Assembly: GCF_036250695.1 (NCBI RefSeq)
Contig: NZ_CP109427.1
Span: 2,480,001-2,544,000 of the forward strand
Direction of reading: 5' to 3'
Origin: Streptomyces sp. NBC_01497
Lineage (GTDB): Bacteria; Actinomycetota; Actinomycetes; Streptomycetales; Streptomycetaceae
Length of the DNA: 64,000 bases
The first letter of the stretch is position 1. Every line of letters starts with the position of its first letter. Shown here in pieces: positions 1-13,232 of the stretch. A program made the position numbers and the translations under genes. The notes under the pieces were generated by a model. It did not search any database. It saw only the letters and a list, made by a program, of their open reading frames with translations, and was not told the origin of the DNA.

Positions 1-2
1 AG

Positions 3-941
<939 letters not shown>

Positions 942-963
942 CGGATCCGCGACGCCATCGGGA

Positions 964-1000
964 CGAGGGGGCGGCACCCGGCGGGGTGCCGCCCCCCTCG
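964..1000 (+). terminator. Hairpin terminator after the GH18 gene
   Basis: A stem of about 15 bp with one bulged base and a short GGCG loop starts 22 bases after the chitinase stop codon. There is no U-tract, as is usual in Streptomyces. It lies between convergent genes and could act in both directions. Confidence 0.75.
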
Positions 1001-1023
1001 TCGTTCGAGAAGCGTCGACCGGG

Positions 1024-1127
1024 CGCCTATCAGGCCACATTCTCCCCCACTCTCCGAGCGGGGGACCCTCCCCCAGACTCCGTCCGGGGGGACCCCCACC
1101 CAGAGGGACGCCTATCAGGCCACATTC
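1024..1127. repeat. 19-bp direct repeat flanking a GC-rich palindromic insert
   Basis: The 19-bp word CGCCTATCAGGCCACATTC occurs at 1024-1042 and again at 1109-1127. The second copy encodes the last codons and stop of the DUF2550 gene on the minus strand; the first copy is an extra duplicate beyond the gene. The 66 bp between them (1043-1108) is rich in CCCCC/GGGGG tracts that can pair with one another. The arrangement looks like insertion of a small palindromic element with duplication of its target, or like replication slippage. Confidence 0.6.
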
Positions 1128-1561
1128 ACCCTCTGGCCCGGTGGGGCTGCTTCCAGCCAGGCCAGGAAGCCTGTCAGGGCGTCGTCGCTCATGGCCAGCT
1201 CCAGCTGGACGCCCCGGTGCCGGCACGCCAGCACGACCGCGTCGGACAGCAGGGCCATCTCCTCCTCGCCCTCGGGGGCGCGGCGGGCCACCACCTCGAT
1301 CGCGGACCGTTCCAGTGAACGGCGCGGGCGCGGTGCGTAGGAGAAGACCCGGAACCAGTTGATCTGGTCACCGTTGTACCGGGCCACCCCGTACACCCAG
1401 CCCTTGCCTGACGGGTCGGGCTGCTCGGGCAGGTCCCAGCGCAGGCTGCAGTCGAACGTCCCGCCGGAGCGCTGGATCAGGCGCCGGCGCAGGCCGAACA
1501 CGAAGAGACCCAACGCAACCAGGACGACGACCAGTGCCGCGACAAGCAGCGAGAGGGTCAT
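1115..1561 (-). CDS. DUF2550 domain-containing membrane-anchored protein
   Basis: A 148-residue protein with one N-terminal membrane segment (about residues 2-24: Leu/Val/Ala-rich, followed by an RRRL stop-transfer motif) and a soluble domain. The soluble part carries the Trp-rich GKGWVYGVARY and WFRVFSYAPRPR motifs typical of actinobacterial DUF2550. These genes sit just downstream of atpC across the actinobacteria. The function is unknown. It lies 134 bases after atpC and is separated from it by a very stable hairpin, so it probably has its own promoter. Its last codons are duplicated in the repeat beyond the stop. Confidence 0.85.
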   Translation of the reverse strand: MTLSLLVAALVVVLVALGLFVFGLRRRLIQRSGGTFDCSLRWDLPEQPDPSGKGWVYGVARYNGDQINWFRVFSYAPRPRRSLERSAIEVVARRAPEGEEEMALLSDAVVLACRHRGVQLELAMSDDALTGFLAWLEAAPPGQRVNVA

Positions 1562-1624
1562 CTGTACCGACCTCCTCGCCTCAACCGGTCACGCACCTGA
1601 ACTGCCCGTTCGTCCACCGCATCG

Positions 1625-1674
1625 CCTCAGCCGCGGCCCGTTCCGGAAGGTTCCGGAACGGGCCGCGGCTGAGG
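1625..1674 (-). terminator. 24-bp perfect inverted repeat: terminator of the atp operon
   Basis: The arms 1625-1648 and 1651-1674 are exact reverse complements with only GG between them. The repeat begins 21 bases past the atpC stop and is the most stable hairpin near the operon. It should terminate atp transcription and insulate the DUF2550 gene. Confidence 0.85.
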
Positions 1675-1695
1675 GGTAAAGCAGTCGCGCGGCCT

Positions 1696-2067
1696 CTACT
1701 TCGCCGCCACCGCACGCATCCGGACGTCGGCGCGCCGCTCGGCGGCGTCGTCGTCGTCCGACTTCGCGCGGGCCAGCGCGCGCTCGGCGCGCTGGGGGTC
1801 GATCTCGTCCGCGAGCTCGGCGACTTCGGCGAGCAGCGAAAGCTTGTTGTCGGCGAACGACAGGAATCCGCCGTGCACCGCGGCGACGACCGTGCCGCCG
1901 TCACTCGTACGAATGGTCACCGGGCCCGACTCCAGCACACCGAGGACCGGCTGGTGGCCGGCCATGATGCCGATGTCGCCGGAGCTGGTGCGCGCGACGA
2001 CCAGGTGGGCCTCGCCGGACCACACGTTACGGTCGGCTGCGACCAGCTCGACGTGCAGATCAGCCAA
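1696..2067 (-). CDS. atpC: ATP synthase F1 subunit epsilon
   Basis: A 123-residue epsilon subunit, the central-stalk protein that couples rotation to catalysis and inhibits ATP hydrolysis. The N-terminal beta-sandwich starts ADLHVELVAADRNVWSGEA and includes the conserved GDIGIMAGHQP; the C-terminal helical part is rich in Ala, Arg and Glu. It is the last gene of the atp operon. The 142-base gap from atpD is much longer than the other gaps in the operon and holds a hairpin, so its expression may be set separately. Confidence 0.96.
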   Translation of the reverse strand: MADLHVELVAADRNVWSGEAHLVVARTSSGDIGIMAGHQPVLGVLESGPVTIRTSDGGTVVAAVHGGFLSFADNKLSLLAEVAELADEIDPQRAERALARAKSDDDDAAERRADVRMRAVAAK

Positions 2068-2150
2068 GGGTGGCTCCTCGGGTCAGCACCCGGCGGTTCC
2101 TCCGGGTGTCGATGTCAATTCTATGGGGTGCTCGGGAGCGCGGGGGGAGC

Positions 2151-2177
2151 GGGGCGGCCGAGTTGACCGGCCGCCCC
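2151..2177 (-). terminator. Hairpin between atpD and atpC
   Basis: A perfect 9-bp stem, GGGGCGGCC (2151-2159) paired with GGCCGCCCC (2169-2177), has a 9-base loop and lies 33 bases beyond the atpD stop. It could be a partial terminator or an mRNA-processing or stabilising element that lowers atpC output relative to atpD. Confidence 0.5.
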
Positions 2178-2209
2178 TGACCCACCACGCGTTCCCGTGG
2201 CCCGGAGCG

Positions 2210-4572
<2,363 letters not shown>

Positions 4573-4592
4573 GAGTCAGGTCCCTTCCGTCG

Positions 4593-6182
4593 TCACTTGG
4601 CCGCGTCGGCCGGGGAGTCGTCGAGCAGCTTGCCGTCCGACGTCTCGAACTGGCGCTTGAAGCTGTCGACGGCGTCACCGATGGCGGTGATGGTGTCGTC
4701 GGACATCTTGGCGCCCTCGGCGATGCTGGTGAGCAGTTCCTTGCGCTCGCGGCGCAGGTGCTCGTGCAGCTCCGCCTCGAAGCGGCGGATGTCCTCGACG
4801 GGGACGGTGTCCAGCTTGCCGTTGGTGCCGGCCCAGATGGAGACGACCTGCTCCTCGACGGGCATCGGACGGTACTGGGCCTGCTTGAGCAGCTCGACCA
4901 TCCGCTTGCCGCGCTCCATCTGCTGCTTGGAGGCCGCGTCCAGGTCGGAGCCGAAGGACGCGAACGCCTCCAGCTCGCGGTACTGGGCGAGGTCCACACG
5001 CAGACGGCCGGAGACCTGGCGCATCGCCTTGTGCTGGGCGGAACCACCGACGCGGGAGACCGAGATACCGACGTTCAGCGCGGGCCGCTGGCCCGCGTTG
5101 AACAGGTCGGACTCCAGGAAGCACTGGCCGTCGGTGATGGAGATGACGTTGGTCGGGATGAACGCCGAGACGTCGTTCGCCTTCGTCTCGACGATCGGCA
5201 GACCGGTCATCGAGCCCGCGCCCATGTCGTCGGAGAGCTTCGCGCAGCGCTCCAGCAGACGGGAGTGCAGGTAGAAGACGTCACCCGGGTAGGCCTCGCG
5301 GCCCGGCGGGCGGCGCAGCAGCAGCGACACGGCGCGGTAGGCGTCGGCCTGCTTCGAGAGGTCGTCGAAGATGATCAGGACGTGCTTGCCCTGGTACATC
5401 CAGTGCTGGCCGATGGCCGAGCCGGTGTACGGGGCGAGGTACTTGAAGCCGGCCGGGTCGGACGCGGGAGAGGCCACGATCGTCGTGTACTCCAGCGCGC
5501 CGGCCTCCTCCAGGGCGCCGCGCACGGACGCGATGGTGGAGCCCTTCTGGCCGATGGCGACGTAGATGCAGCGGACCTGCTTCTTCGCGTCGCCGGAGCG
5601 CCAGTTGTCACGCTGGTTGATGATCGTGTCGACCGCGAGGGCCGTCTTGCCGGTGCCGCGGTCACCGATGATCAGCTGACGCTGGCCACGGCCGATCGGC
5701 ACCATCGAGTCGACGGCCTTGTAGCCGGTCTGCATCGGCTCGTGCACCGACTTGCGGACCATGACGCCGGGAGCCTGCAGCTCCAGCGCGCGCCGTCCCT
5801 CGGTCTCGATCTCGCCGAGGCCGTCGATCGGGGCGCCGAGCGGGTCGACGACGCGACCCAGGTAGCCGTCGCCGACCGCCACGGAGAGAACCTCTCCGGT
5901 ACGGGTGACGGGCTGGCCTTCCTCGATGCCGTCGAACTCGCCGAGGACGATCGCGCCGATCTCGCGCTCCTCGAGGTTCAGGGCGAGACCGAGGGTGCCG
6001 TCCTCGAACTTCAGCAGCTCGTTCGCCATGGCGGAGGGCAGACCCTCCACCCGGGCGATGCCGTCGCCGGCCACGCTGACCGTACCGACCTCCTCGCGCG
6101 AGGCCGCGTCCGGCTGGTACGACTGGACAAAGTTCTCCAGCGCGTCCCGGATCTCCTCCGGCCGGATCGTGAGCTCCGCCAT
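4593..6182 (-). CDS. atpA: ATP synthase F1 subunit alpha
   Basis: A 529-residue non-catalytic nucleotide-binding alpha subunit. I chose the ATG at 6180-6182 ([11 protein letters not shown]), preceded by GGAGAGCAGGGA. The open frame extends 28 codons upstream, but that extra part has no alpha-subunit character. The P-loop GDRGTGKT is at residues 173-180. The conserved segments [15 protein letters not shown] [19 protein letters not shown] and [15 protein letters not shown] are present. The gap from atpH is 171 bases. Confidence 0.98.
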   Translation of the reverse strand: MAELTIRPEEIRDALENFVQSYQPDAASREEVGTVSVAGDGIARVEGLPSAMANELLKFEDGTLGLALNLEEREIGAIVLGEFDGIEEGQPVTRTGEVLSVAVGDGYLGRVVDPLGAPIDGLGEIETEGRRALELQAPGVMVRKSVHEPMQTGYKAVDSMVPIGRGQRQLIIGDRGTGKTALAVDTIINQRDNWRSGDAKKQVRCIYVAIGQKGSTIASVRGALEEAGALEYTTIVASPASDPAGFKYLAPYTGSAIGQHWMYQGKHVLIIFDDLSKQADAYRAVSLLLRRPPGREAYPGDVFYLHSRLLERCAKLSDDMGAGSMTGLPIVETKANDVSAFIPTNVISITDGQCFLESDLFNAGQRPALNVGISVSRVGGSAQHKAMRQVSGRLRVDLAQYRELEAFASFGSDLDAASKQQMERGKRMVELLKQAQYRPMPVEEQVVSIWAGTNGKLDTVPVEDIRRFEAELHEHLRRERKELLTSIAEGAKMSDDTITAIGDAVDSFKRQFETSDGKLLDDSPADAAK

Positions 6183-6353
6183 CTGGGTTCCCTGCTCTCC
6201 TTGTTGGGCCCGAAGTTTCTTTGGGGTCTGGGGGCGACCCCCAGGAATCTTCCGCAGTTGCTGCACGGCCCAACCGGGCCGCTGTCGTGCTGTGTCCTGC
6301 TGTGTCCTGCTGTGTTCTGCTGCCGGCGGCTCACCGCCGCCGGCTGTGTACCG

Positions 6354-7172
6354 TCAGCGACTGCCGAGCTGCCGGTTCACCTCGTCGAGGCGCTCCTGGA
6401 TCGTGCCGTCGATGATCTCGTCACCGACACGCACCGAGATCCCGCCGAGGACCTCGGGGTCCACGTCCAGATTCAGGTGCGTCTGCCGGCCGTAGATCCT
6501 GGCCAGCACGGCGCCGAGCCGTTCCTGCTGCGCGTCCGTGAGCGGGACCGCAGAGGTGACCACGGCGACCATCCGGTCACGGCGTGCTGCCGCGAGCCCG
6601 GAGAGGGACCTGAGTCCGTCTTCCAGGCTACGGCCACGGGGCCGGGACACGAGACGGATGACCAGACGCTCGGTGACGGCGTCGGCGCGAGAGCCGAGGA
6701 GCCGGGTCAGGAGCGCGGCCTTGGCGGAGGCCGGCGCCGCCTTGTCGGTGAGCGCGGCCCGCAGGCCGGTGTCGGACTCGACGATGCGGCCGAAGCGGAA
6801 CAGCTCGTCCTCGACGTCGTCCAGGTGACCCGCACGCTGGGCCGCGGTGAGATCCGCGGTGGCGGCGAGCTCCTCCAGGGCGTCGACGAGGTCACGCGAC
6901 TGCGACCAGCGCGACCGGACCATGCCGGAGACAAGGTCGACCGCACTGCCCTGGACCTGGCCGTTCAGCAGCCGGCCCACGAGTGCGGCCTTGGCCTCCT
7001 CGCTCTGGACCGGGTCGGTCAGCACGCGGCGCAGCGACGTTTCACGGTCGAGCAGCGCGGTGACGGACGCCAGGTCCTCGGCGAGGCTCGCCGCGTCGAC
7101 CGACGCGTTGTCGGTCAGTGCGTCGAGGCGCTCACGTGCGGCGGACAGCGCTTCACGGCTGGCGCCGTTCAT
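6354..7172 (-). CDS. atpH: ATP synthase F1 subunit delta
   Basis: A 272-residue delta (OSCP) subunit linking F1 to the peripheral stalk. It is longer than the E. coli protein (177 aa), as in other streptomycetes. The conserved C-terminal region contains VVTSAVPLTDAQQERL and GGISVRVGDEIIDGTI. Its ATG overlaps the atpF stop by four bases (ATGA, 7169-7172), so the two stalk subunits are translationally coupled. Confidence 0.97.
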   Translation of the reverse strand: MNGASREALSAARERLDALTDNASVDAASLAEDLASVTALLDRETSLRRVLTDPVQSEEAKAALVGRLLNGQVQGSAVDLVSGMVRSRWSQSRDLVDALEELAATADLTAAQRAGHLDDVEDELFRFGRIVESDTGLRAALTDKAAPASAKAALLTRLLGSRADAVTERLVIRLVSRPRGRSLEDGLRSLSGLAAARRDRMVAVVTSAVPLTDAQQERLGAVLARIYGRQTHLNLDVDPEVLGGISVRVGDEIIDGTIQERLDEVNRQLGSR

Positions 7173-7717
7173 CGCGTGGCCTCCGCGTTCGCCGCGTTGT
7201 TCTCCAGCTGGTCGAGGAACCGGTCGATGGTGCGGCTCTGCCGGGCGTGGTCCTCAAGGGACTCGCCGACGAGCTTGCCGGCCAGTACGGTGGCGAGCTT
7301 GCCCACGTCCTGGCGCAGCGCGACCGCGGCGGCCTTGCGGTCCGCCTCGATCTGGGTGTGACCGGCGGCGACGATCTCCTCGCGCTGCCGCTGACCCTCT
7401 TCCCGCATCTGCTGGATGATCGTGGCACCCTGCTCGGTCGCCTCCTGGCGGAGACGCGCGGCCTCGTGCCTGGCCTCGGCGAGCTGGGCCTTGTACTGGT
7501 CAAGGGTCTGGTTGGCCTCGGCCTGTGCCTCGGCCGCACGCTCCAGGCCGCCCTCGATCGCGTCGTGCCGCTCCTCCAGCGTCTTCTGGATGTTCGGCAG
7601 GAGCTTCTTACCGAGGAAACCGAAGACGATCAGGAAACAGAGGATGCCGACGACAAGTTCCGTCGTGTCCGGAATGAGGGGGTTCTGCGCCCCCTCAGCG
7701 GCCAGGAAGGTCATCAT
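7169..7717 (-). CDS. atpF: ATP synthase Fo subunit b
   Basis: A 182-residue b subunit forming the peripheral stalk. One membrane segment (about residues 18-40, TTELVVGILCFLIVFGFLGK) is followed by a long, highly charged, Ala/Glu/Arg-rich coiled coil. It starts MMTF 23 bases after the atpE stop, and either Met could be used. It overlaps atpH by four bases. Confidence 0.97.
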   Translation of the reverse strand: MMTFLAAEGAQNPLIPDTTELVVGILCFLIVFGFLGKKLLPNIQKTLEERHDAIEGGLERAAEAQAEANQTLDQYKAQLAEARHEAARLRQEATEQGATIIQQMREEGQRQREEIVAAGHTQIEADRKAAAVALRQDVGKLATVLAGKLVGESLEDHARQSRTIDRFLDQLENNAANAEATR

Positions 7718-7740
7718 GTCTGAACCTTTCGTCGGTTCGG

Positions 7741-8879
<1,139 letters not shown>

Positions 8880-9182
8880 CCGTGACTCCTTCGTCGTGAT
8901 GCATGAGAAACGGCAACCTTGTGTGTGAGCGCGGCTGGTGGAGCCGCGGTTCGGCACGGGGAATGTGGTGTGGCGGTGCCGCCGCGATCCACTGGAAGTA
9001 TCGGTCGAGGACCGGACAGTCCCGAAGCCTCGCGGTCGCCACAGCCGTCAGCCCCGTCAACTCGGGGATGCCGCAGGCCGTCTGGAGTATGTTCCGTTCC
9101 GCCCGTGGGCAGGGAGCGGCCTCCGCGGCCGGAAGCGATTTTGGACGATAGCAGATCGCGATCTGGCCTCTTCACGCCACCC
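8880..9182. other. Gap between atpI and atpB, with candidate operator
   Basis: A 303-base gap with no gene that I can support. It contains the atpB ribosome site, an AT-richer stretch near 9125-9155 that is unusual for this genome, and the perfect palindrome at 9152-9165 described separately. Confidence 0.5.
9152..9165. promoter_or_regulatory. 14-bp perfect palindrome upstream of atpB
   Basis: CAGATCGCGATCTG reads the same on both strands. On the minus strand it is followed at once by GCTATCGT, whose TATCGT fits a TANNNT -10 element, so the palindrome would lie in the spacer of an atpB promoter. No good -35 was found. The regulatory role is inferred. Confidence 0.35.
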
Positions 9183-9653
9183 TTACGCCGCATCGTAGGA
9201 CTTCGCCTTCGACGCGCGCCCGGCCCCCTTGTCGGCACCGGACTTGGCGGCGAACGTCGCATCGGGGTCGACGTAGAGCATCTTCGCGGTGAGGCTCTGC
9301 TTGACCTGCCCGCCGACCCAGGACAGCGCCGTCACCAGCAGTGTCAGGGCGAACGCGCGCGCGTTGAACAGCGTTGTGTTCTGGAAGACGATGATGAAGA
9401 CGCCGATGAGCAGGATCTGCACCGCGTAGACCAGGAGTCCCGCCGTCATGGCCACCTGCGGGTTGTCCCGGGTCAGGCGCATGAGTGCGGCGGTGCCGAG
9501 GCCGAAGAAGACGGCGACGACGGCAAACGCCACAAGTCCGCCGATCAGGCCCTTCTCACCGGCGACGATGGCGCTCACAACGGTGGCTACAACTCCCACG
9601 GGGGCGGCGATGATCGCCGAACCCCGGAGAATCCGGGCGTCGTTGGACTGCAT
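9183..9653 (-). CDS. atpI: AtpI-like membrane protein of the ATP synthase operon
   Basis: A 156-residue protein with four predicted membrane helices and a basic C-terminal tail. It takes the usual first position of the atp operon, upstream of atpB. AtpI proteins help c-ring assembly or Mg2+ supply but are often dispensable. The ATG at 9651-9653 (MQSNDARILRG) has GGAG eight bases upstream; the longer frame adds Pro/Arg-rich sequence with no support. Confidence 0.85.
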   Translation of the reverse strand: MQSNDARILRGSAIIAAPVGVVATVVSAIVAGEKGLIGGLVAFAVVAVFFGLGTAALMRLTRDNPQVAMTAGLLVYAVQILLIGVFIIVFQNTTLFNARAFALTLLVTALSWVGGQVKQSLTAKMLYVDPDATFAAKSGADKGAGRASKAKSYDAA

Positions 9654-9980
9654 GAGGACAGCTCCAGCGGGACTTGGGGGTGGGTGTGCAGACGGTGGAG
9701 GACGCGACTCGTCGACTCTCCGACGTCGAACAGAGGTTAGCTCCCCGGCACTACCGCGCCTCGGGTGCACCCCGGCCGAAGGGCCTGTCCTGCCAAGGCC
9801 TTTCGGTGTCCCTCACCTGGTAGTGAACGGTATCACAAACTATTTGATGAGGTCTTTACCTCTTCAGTGTGCTGACCGTCACACGTGAGGGTGAGTCCGC
9901 TCGCGTGTGCAAGACACGACAGCTACCGGTGTGCTAATGCCCCGTGATTTCCGAATTTACCTGATCTGTACTTGTAGAAG
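9654..9980. other. AT-rich intergenic region upstream of atpI
   Basis: This 327-base gap separates atpI from the glycosyltransferase gene. The part at 9815-9990 is clearly AT-richer than its surroundings and is the likely site of the atp operon promoter. A small hairpin, GAGGT-CTTT-ACCTC, lies at 9849-9862. I could not place a convincing -35/-10 pair. No coding sequence is supported. Confidence 0.5.
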
Positions 9981-11369
9981 TCAACGAGTTGATTCAGCTT
10001 TACCGCGATCGGTGAAGCGCGACCGGGCACCCAGCGCGGTCGCGCCGTTGACGCCCGCCGGCACCGCGGGCGGTTCGCCCTCCACCGCGCCGCCCGTCCC
10101 CGCGTCCGCGAAGACCGCGCCGGCCGGGGCCCCTTCGGGCCCGGCGTCACCCTGAGCACCCGGCTCGTCGCCGTCCGCCGCGAACCGTCGCGACCGGCGC
10201 CGGTAGCGGGGCGGTACGAACGACTGCGCCCAGCGCGGGACGCGGGGTTTGAACCGCGGCAGCAGCAGGAGCACCAGGCCGACCGCGCTCAGCCCGACCA
10301 GCATCGGCAGGACCCAGTTCGAGCCCTGCGTGGAGTACATGACCGAGTAGAGGACGACGCCGAACGCGATCAGCGCGGACCAGAAGTACATGATCAGCAC
10401 CGCGCGGGTCTTGGAGTGCCCGATGTCCAGCAGCCGGTGGTGCAGGTGGCCCCGGTCCGCGGCGAACGGCGACTGCCCGTTCCAGGCACGGCGCACCACG
10501 GCGAGCAGCAGGTCGGCGAGCGGGATGGCGATGATCGTCAGCGGCAGCAGCAGGGGAATGAACACCGGCAGCGCGGCGTGGGTCGCACTGCGGGTGCCGC
10601 CCTCGAACAGCTTCAGGGTGTCGGGGTCGACCTGACCGGTCACCGAGATCGGGCCGGCGGCCAGGACGAGCCCGATGAGCATCGAGCCCGAGTCACCCAT
10701 GAAGATCCGCGCGGGGCTCATGTTGTGCGGCAGGAAGCCGAGGCACATGCCCATGAGGATCGCGGCGAACAGCGTCGCAGGGGCCGCGGCCTCGATGCCG
10801 TAGCCGTACCAGAGGTGGTAGGCGTGCAGGAAGAACGCGGCGGCGGCGATGCACACCACGCCGGCGGCGAGGCCGTCGAGGCCGTCGACGAAGTTCACCG
10901 CGTTGATGGTGATCACCACGACGGCCACGGTGAGCAGTGTGGACTGCCACTGGGTCAGCGAGACGGTGCCGACCCCGGGGACCGGCAGCCACAGGATCGT
11001 CAGGCCCTGCATGACCATGACGCCGGCGGCGATCATCTGGCCGCCCAGTTTGATCAGCGCGTCGATCTCGAACTTGTCGTCGAGGACACCGATCAGCCAG
11101 ATCAGGGCGGCACCGGAGAGCAGCGCCCGCGGCTCGTTGGACTGCGCGAAGACCCCGTTGAGGTTGTGGAGGTTGTCGGCGACCAGCAGTCCCGCACACA
11201 GGCCGATGAACATCGCCACGCCACCGAGCCGCGGTGTGGGCTCGCGGTGCACGTCGCGGGAGCGGATCGCAGTCATCGCGCCGACCGCGACGGCGAATTT
11301 CCGCACCGGGCCGGTCAGCAGATAGGTCACCGCAGCCGTCACACAGAGCGTCAGCAGATAATCACGCAC
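9981..11369 (-). CDS. WecA/TagO/MraY-family polyprenyl-phosphate GlcNAc-1-phosphate transferase
   Basis: About 462 residues with around eleven membrane helices. It transfers a GlcNAc-1-phosphate-type sugar phosphate to undecaprenyl/decaprenyl phosphate and starts cell-wall glycan or arabinogalactan-like polymer synthesis. Family marks are HREPTPRLGGVAMF, the Asp-rich NAVNFVDGLDGLAAG loop, FMGDSGSMLIG and the DRGHLHHRLLDIGHS His motif. I chose the GTG at 11367-11369 (VRDYLLTLC), matching the Streptomyces family N-terminus as I know it; a GTG at 11406-11408 would add 13 residues. The last 70 residues are hydrophilic and Ala/Gly-rich. Located upstream of atpI as in other streptomycetes. Confidence 0.9.
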   Translation of the reverse strand: MRDYLLTLCVTAAVTYLLTGPVRKFAVAVGAMTAIRSRDVHREPTPRLGGVAMFIGLCAGLLVADNLHNLNGVFAQSNEPRALLSGAALIWLIGVLDDKFEIDALIKLGGQMIAAGVMVMQGLTILWLPVPGVGTVSLTQWQSTLLTVAVVVITINAVNFVDGLDGLAAGVVCIAAAAFFLHAYHLWYGYGIEAAAPATLFAAILMGMCLGFLPHNMSPARIFMGDSGSMLIGLVLAAGPISVTGQVDPDTLKLFEGGTRSATHAALPVFIPLLLPLTIIAIPLADLLLAVVRRAWNGQSPFAADRGHLHHRLLDIGHSKTRAVLIMYFWSALIAFGVVLYSVMYSTQGSNWVLPMLVGLSAVGLVLLLLPRFKPRVPRWAQSFVPPRYRRRSRRFAADGDEPGAQGDAGPEGAPAGAVFADAGTGGAVEGEPPAVPAGVNGATALGARSRFTDRGKAESTR

Positions 11370-11564
11370 GGGCTGCCCCACAGGAATCGCTGGCCATATC
11401 AGCCCCACACCCTAGCCCTCGCCGCGCCCGGCGCCGGAAACCGCGTCGCTTCGGGGTCACCACACAGCCAAGGACATCCCGTCGGTGGCGATGGTTGCAC
11501 AGGTGCCCGGGAGGCGGGGATCCATGCCGGCCCCCGGGGCCGCCGCGCCCAGGAGCGCGGGAGG

Positions 11565-12824
11565 TTACGCAGTATAGGGCGGGAAGCGCCCGGTGAGATC
11601 GCGAACGTCCGCACGCACCGCCCGGACCTGCCGGTCGTCGCCCGTCAGGGCCCTGCCCACGAGCCCGGCGATGCCGCGCATCTCCCCCTCCCCCATGCCC
11701 TGGGTGGTGACGGCGGCCGTACCGAGGCGAAGGCCTCGTCCCAGCCCGGGCGCGAGTCCGCAGGTCTCCAGGACCATCCCGGCCGCGGCCAGCCGGCCCC
11801 GCGCGGCCCTGCCGTCCATCCCGAGCGGTGCGGGGTCCGCGCTGACGAGGTGGGTATCGGTACCGCCCGTGGTGATGTCCAGGCCCTCGGCCGCGAGGGC
11901 GCTCGCGAGGACGCGCGCGTTCGCGACGACCCGGTGGGCGTACGCGGCGAAGGCGGGCGTGGCCGCCTCGCCGAACGCGACGGCCTTCGCCGCGATCACG
12001 TGCATCTGCGCGCCGCCCTGGCTGAACGGGAACACCGCGCGGTCGACCCGTTCGGCCAGTTCCCCGCCGCACAGGATCATCCCGCCGCGCGGGCCCCGCA
12101 GCACCTTGTGCGTGGTGGCGCAGACGAGGTCCGCGTACGGCACCGGGTTCGGCGCGGCACCGCCCGCGACGAGGCCCATCGGGTGGGCCTCGTCGGCGAT
12201 CAGGTACGCGCCGACGTCGTCGGCGATCTCCCGGAACGCGGCGTGGTCCATGTGCCGGGGAGAGGCGATGGAACCGCACACGATCGCCTTGGGCCGGTGG
12301 GTACGGGCGAGTGTGCGCACCTGCGCGTAGTCGACGAGGCCCGTGCCGGGATCGACGCCGTAGGCGACGAAGTCGAACCAGCGGCCGGAGAAGTTCACCG
12401 GGGCGCCGTGCGTGAGGTGTCCCCCGTAGGGCAGGCCCAGCGCCAGCACGGTGTCGCCGGGCCGCAGCAGGGCCGCGTACGCCGCCAGCACGGCGGAGGA
12501 ACCTGAGTGCGGCTGCACATTGGCGTGCGCCGCCCCGAACAGGCCGCTCGCGCGGTCGATCGCGATCCGCTCGGCCGCGTCGGCCATCTCGCAGCCGCCG
12601 TGGTGGCGGGCGCCCGGGTAGCCCTCCGCGTACTTGTTGGCGAGCGGCGAGGAGAGCGCGGCGAGCACGGCCGCGGACGTGAAGTTCTCGGCCGCGCTCA
12701 GCTGCAGGCTGTCGGCCTGCCGGCGCGCCTCACCGAGAAGGACGTCGGCGAGTTCGGGGTCCTGGTGCCTCAGCACATCGACGGGTGGGGTGCCCGACGA
12801 GTGCACGGATGGAATGACCGACAT
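11565..12824 (-). CDS. Serine hydroxymethyltransferase-like PLP enzyme with altered Tyr pair
   Basis: A 419-residue SHMT-fold protein. Present are NKYAEGYPG (Tyr65, Glu67), NVQPHSGS, GGHLTHG, the PLP-phosphate/ring contacts of DEAH (Asp210, His213) and the Schiff-base Lys239 in TTHKVLRGPRGG. True SHMT has RYYGG, whose two tyrosines act in proton transfer; this protein has RHHGG (His74-His75). It may use another substrate, or be a divergent glycine-serine enzyme. The ATG at 12822-12824 has CGGAG seven bases upstream. It is the second-copy (glyA-like) gene that accompanies this locus in Streptomyces; a housekeeping glyA would be elsewhere. Confidence 0.85.
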   Translation of the reverse strand: MSVIPSVHSSGTPPVDVLRHQDPELADVLLGEARRQADSLQLSAAENFTSAAVLAALSSPLANKYAEGYPGARHHGGCEMADAAERIAIDRASGLFGAAHANVQPHSGSSAVLAAYAALLRPGDTVLALGLPYGGHLTHGAPVNFSGRWFDFVAYGVDPGTGLVDYAQVRTLARTHRPKAIVCGSIASPRHMDHAAFREIADDVGAYLIADEAHPMGLVAGGAAPNPVPYADLVCATTHKVLRGPRGGMILCGGELAERVDRAVFPFSQGGAQMHVIAAKAVAFGEAATPAFAAYAHRVVANARVLASALAAEGLDITTGGTDTHLVSADPAPLGMDGRAARGRLAAAGMVLETCGLAPGLGRGLRLGTAAVTTQGMGEGEMRGIAGLVGRALTGDDRQVRAVRADVRDLTGRFPPYTA

Positions 12825-13232
12825 GCGGTGCTCCGGTGGACTGTGTAGGGGTATGTACACCCTAGGCCGCCAAGTCGGCCCCCGCGCGGGGGCGGGGCGG
12901 CCGCGGTGGACGCCGTGCGCCGCCCTGGACGTCCGCGCACGGGCCGCGGCCGGCGGGGCCCGTCCGGGAAGTCCGGGGAGGGCCCCCGGGGGGCCTGACG
13001 GGGCCGCAGCGGCCGCTGCGGTGTCCCGGTGGCGGCCGGTGCGAGCGGGTCGGCGCGAGGGAGCGTACGAGGCCGGGGCGCACGGCGAGCGCGCGGGGAC
13101 GGCGGGGTTACGGCGCGGCGGCAGCCGACGGCGTGCGTGATTCGGGCGGGCACGGGTGCGGGAGACATCGCAGGACGACGACCGGGGCACCGGCCCGCGG
13201 CGCGGTCGTGGGAGAGCCCTGGGCCCTCCGGG
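12825..13232. other. GC-rich gap upstream of the SHMT-like gene
   Basis: A 408-base stretch of very high GC without a supportable gene. Frames through it are Arg/Pro/Ala-rich and have no family features. It must hold the promoter of the SHMT-like gene and the end of the LMW-PTP transcript, but no clear box was seen. Confidence 0.4.

Noticed and set aside
4758..7361. 867-codon plus-strand open frame opposite atpA and atpH
   Set aside because: Same antisense effect; no ribosome site, no family features, and third-position bias belongs to the minus-strand genes.
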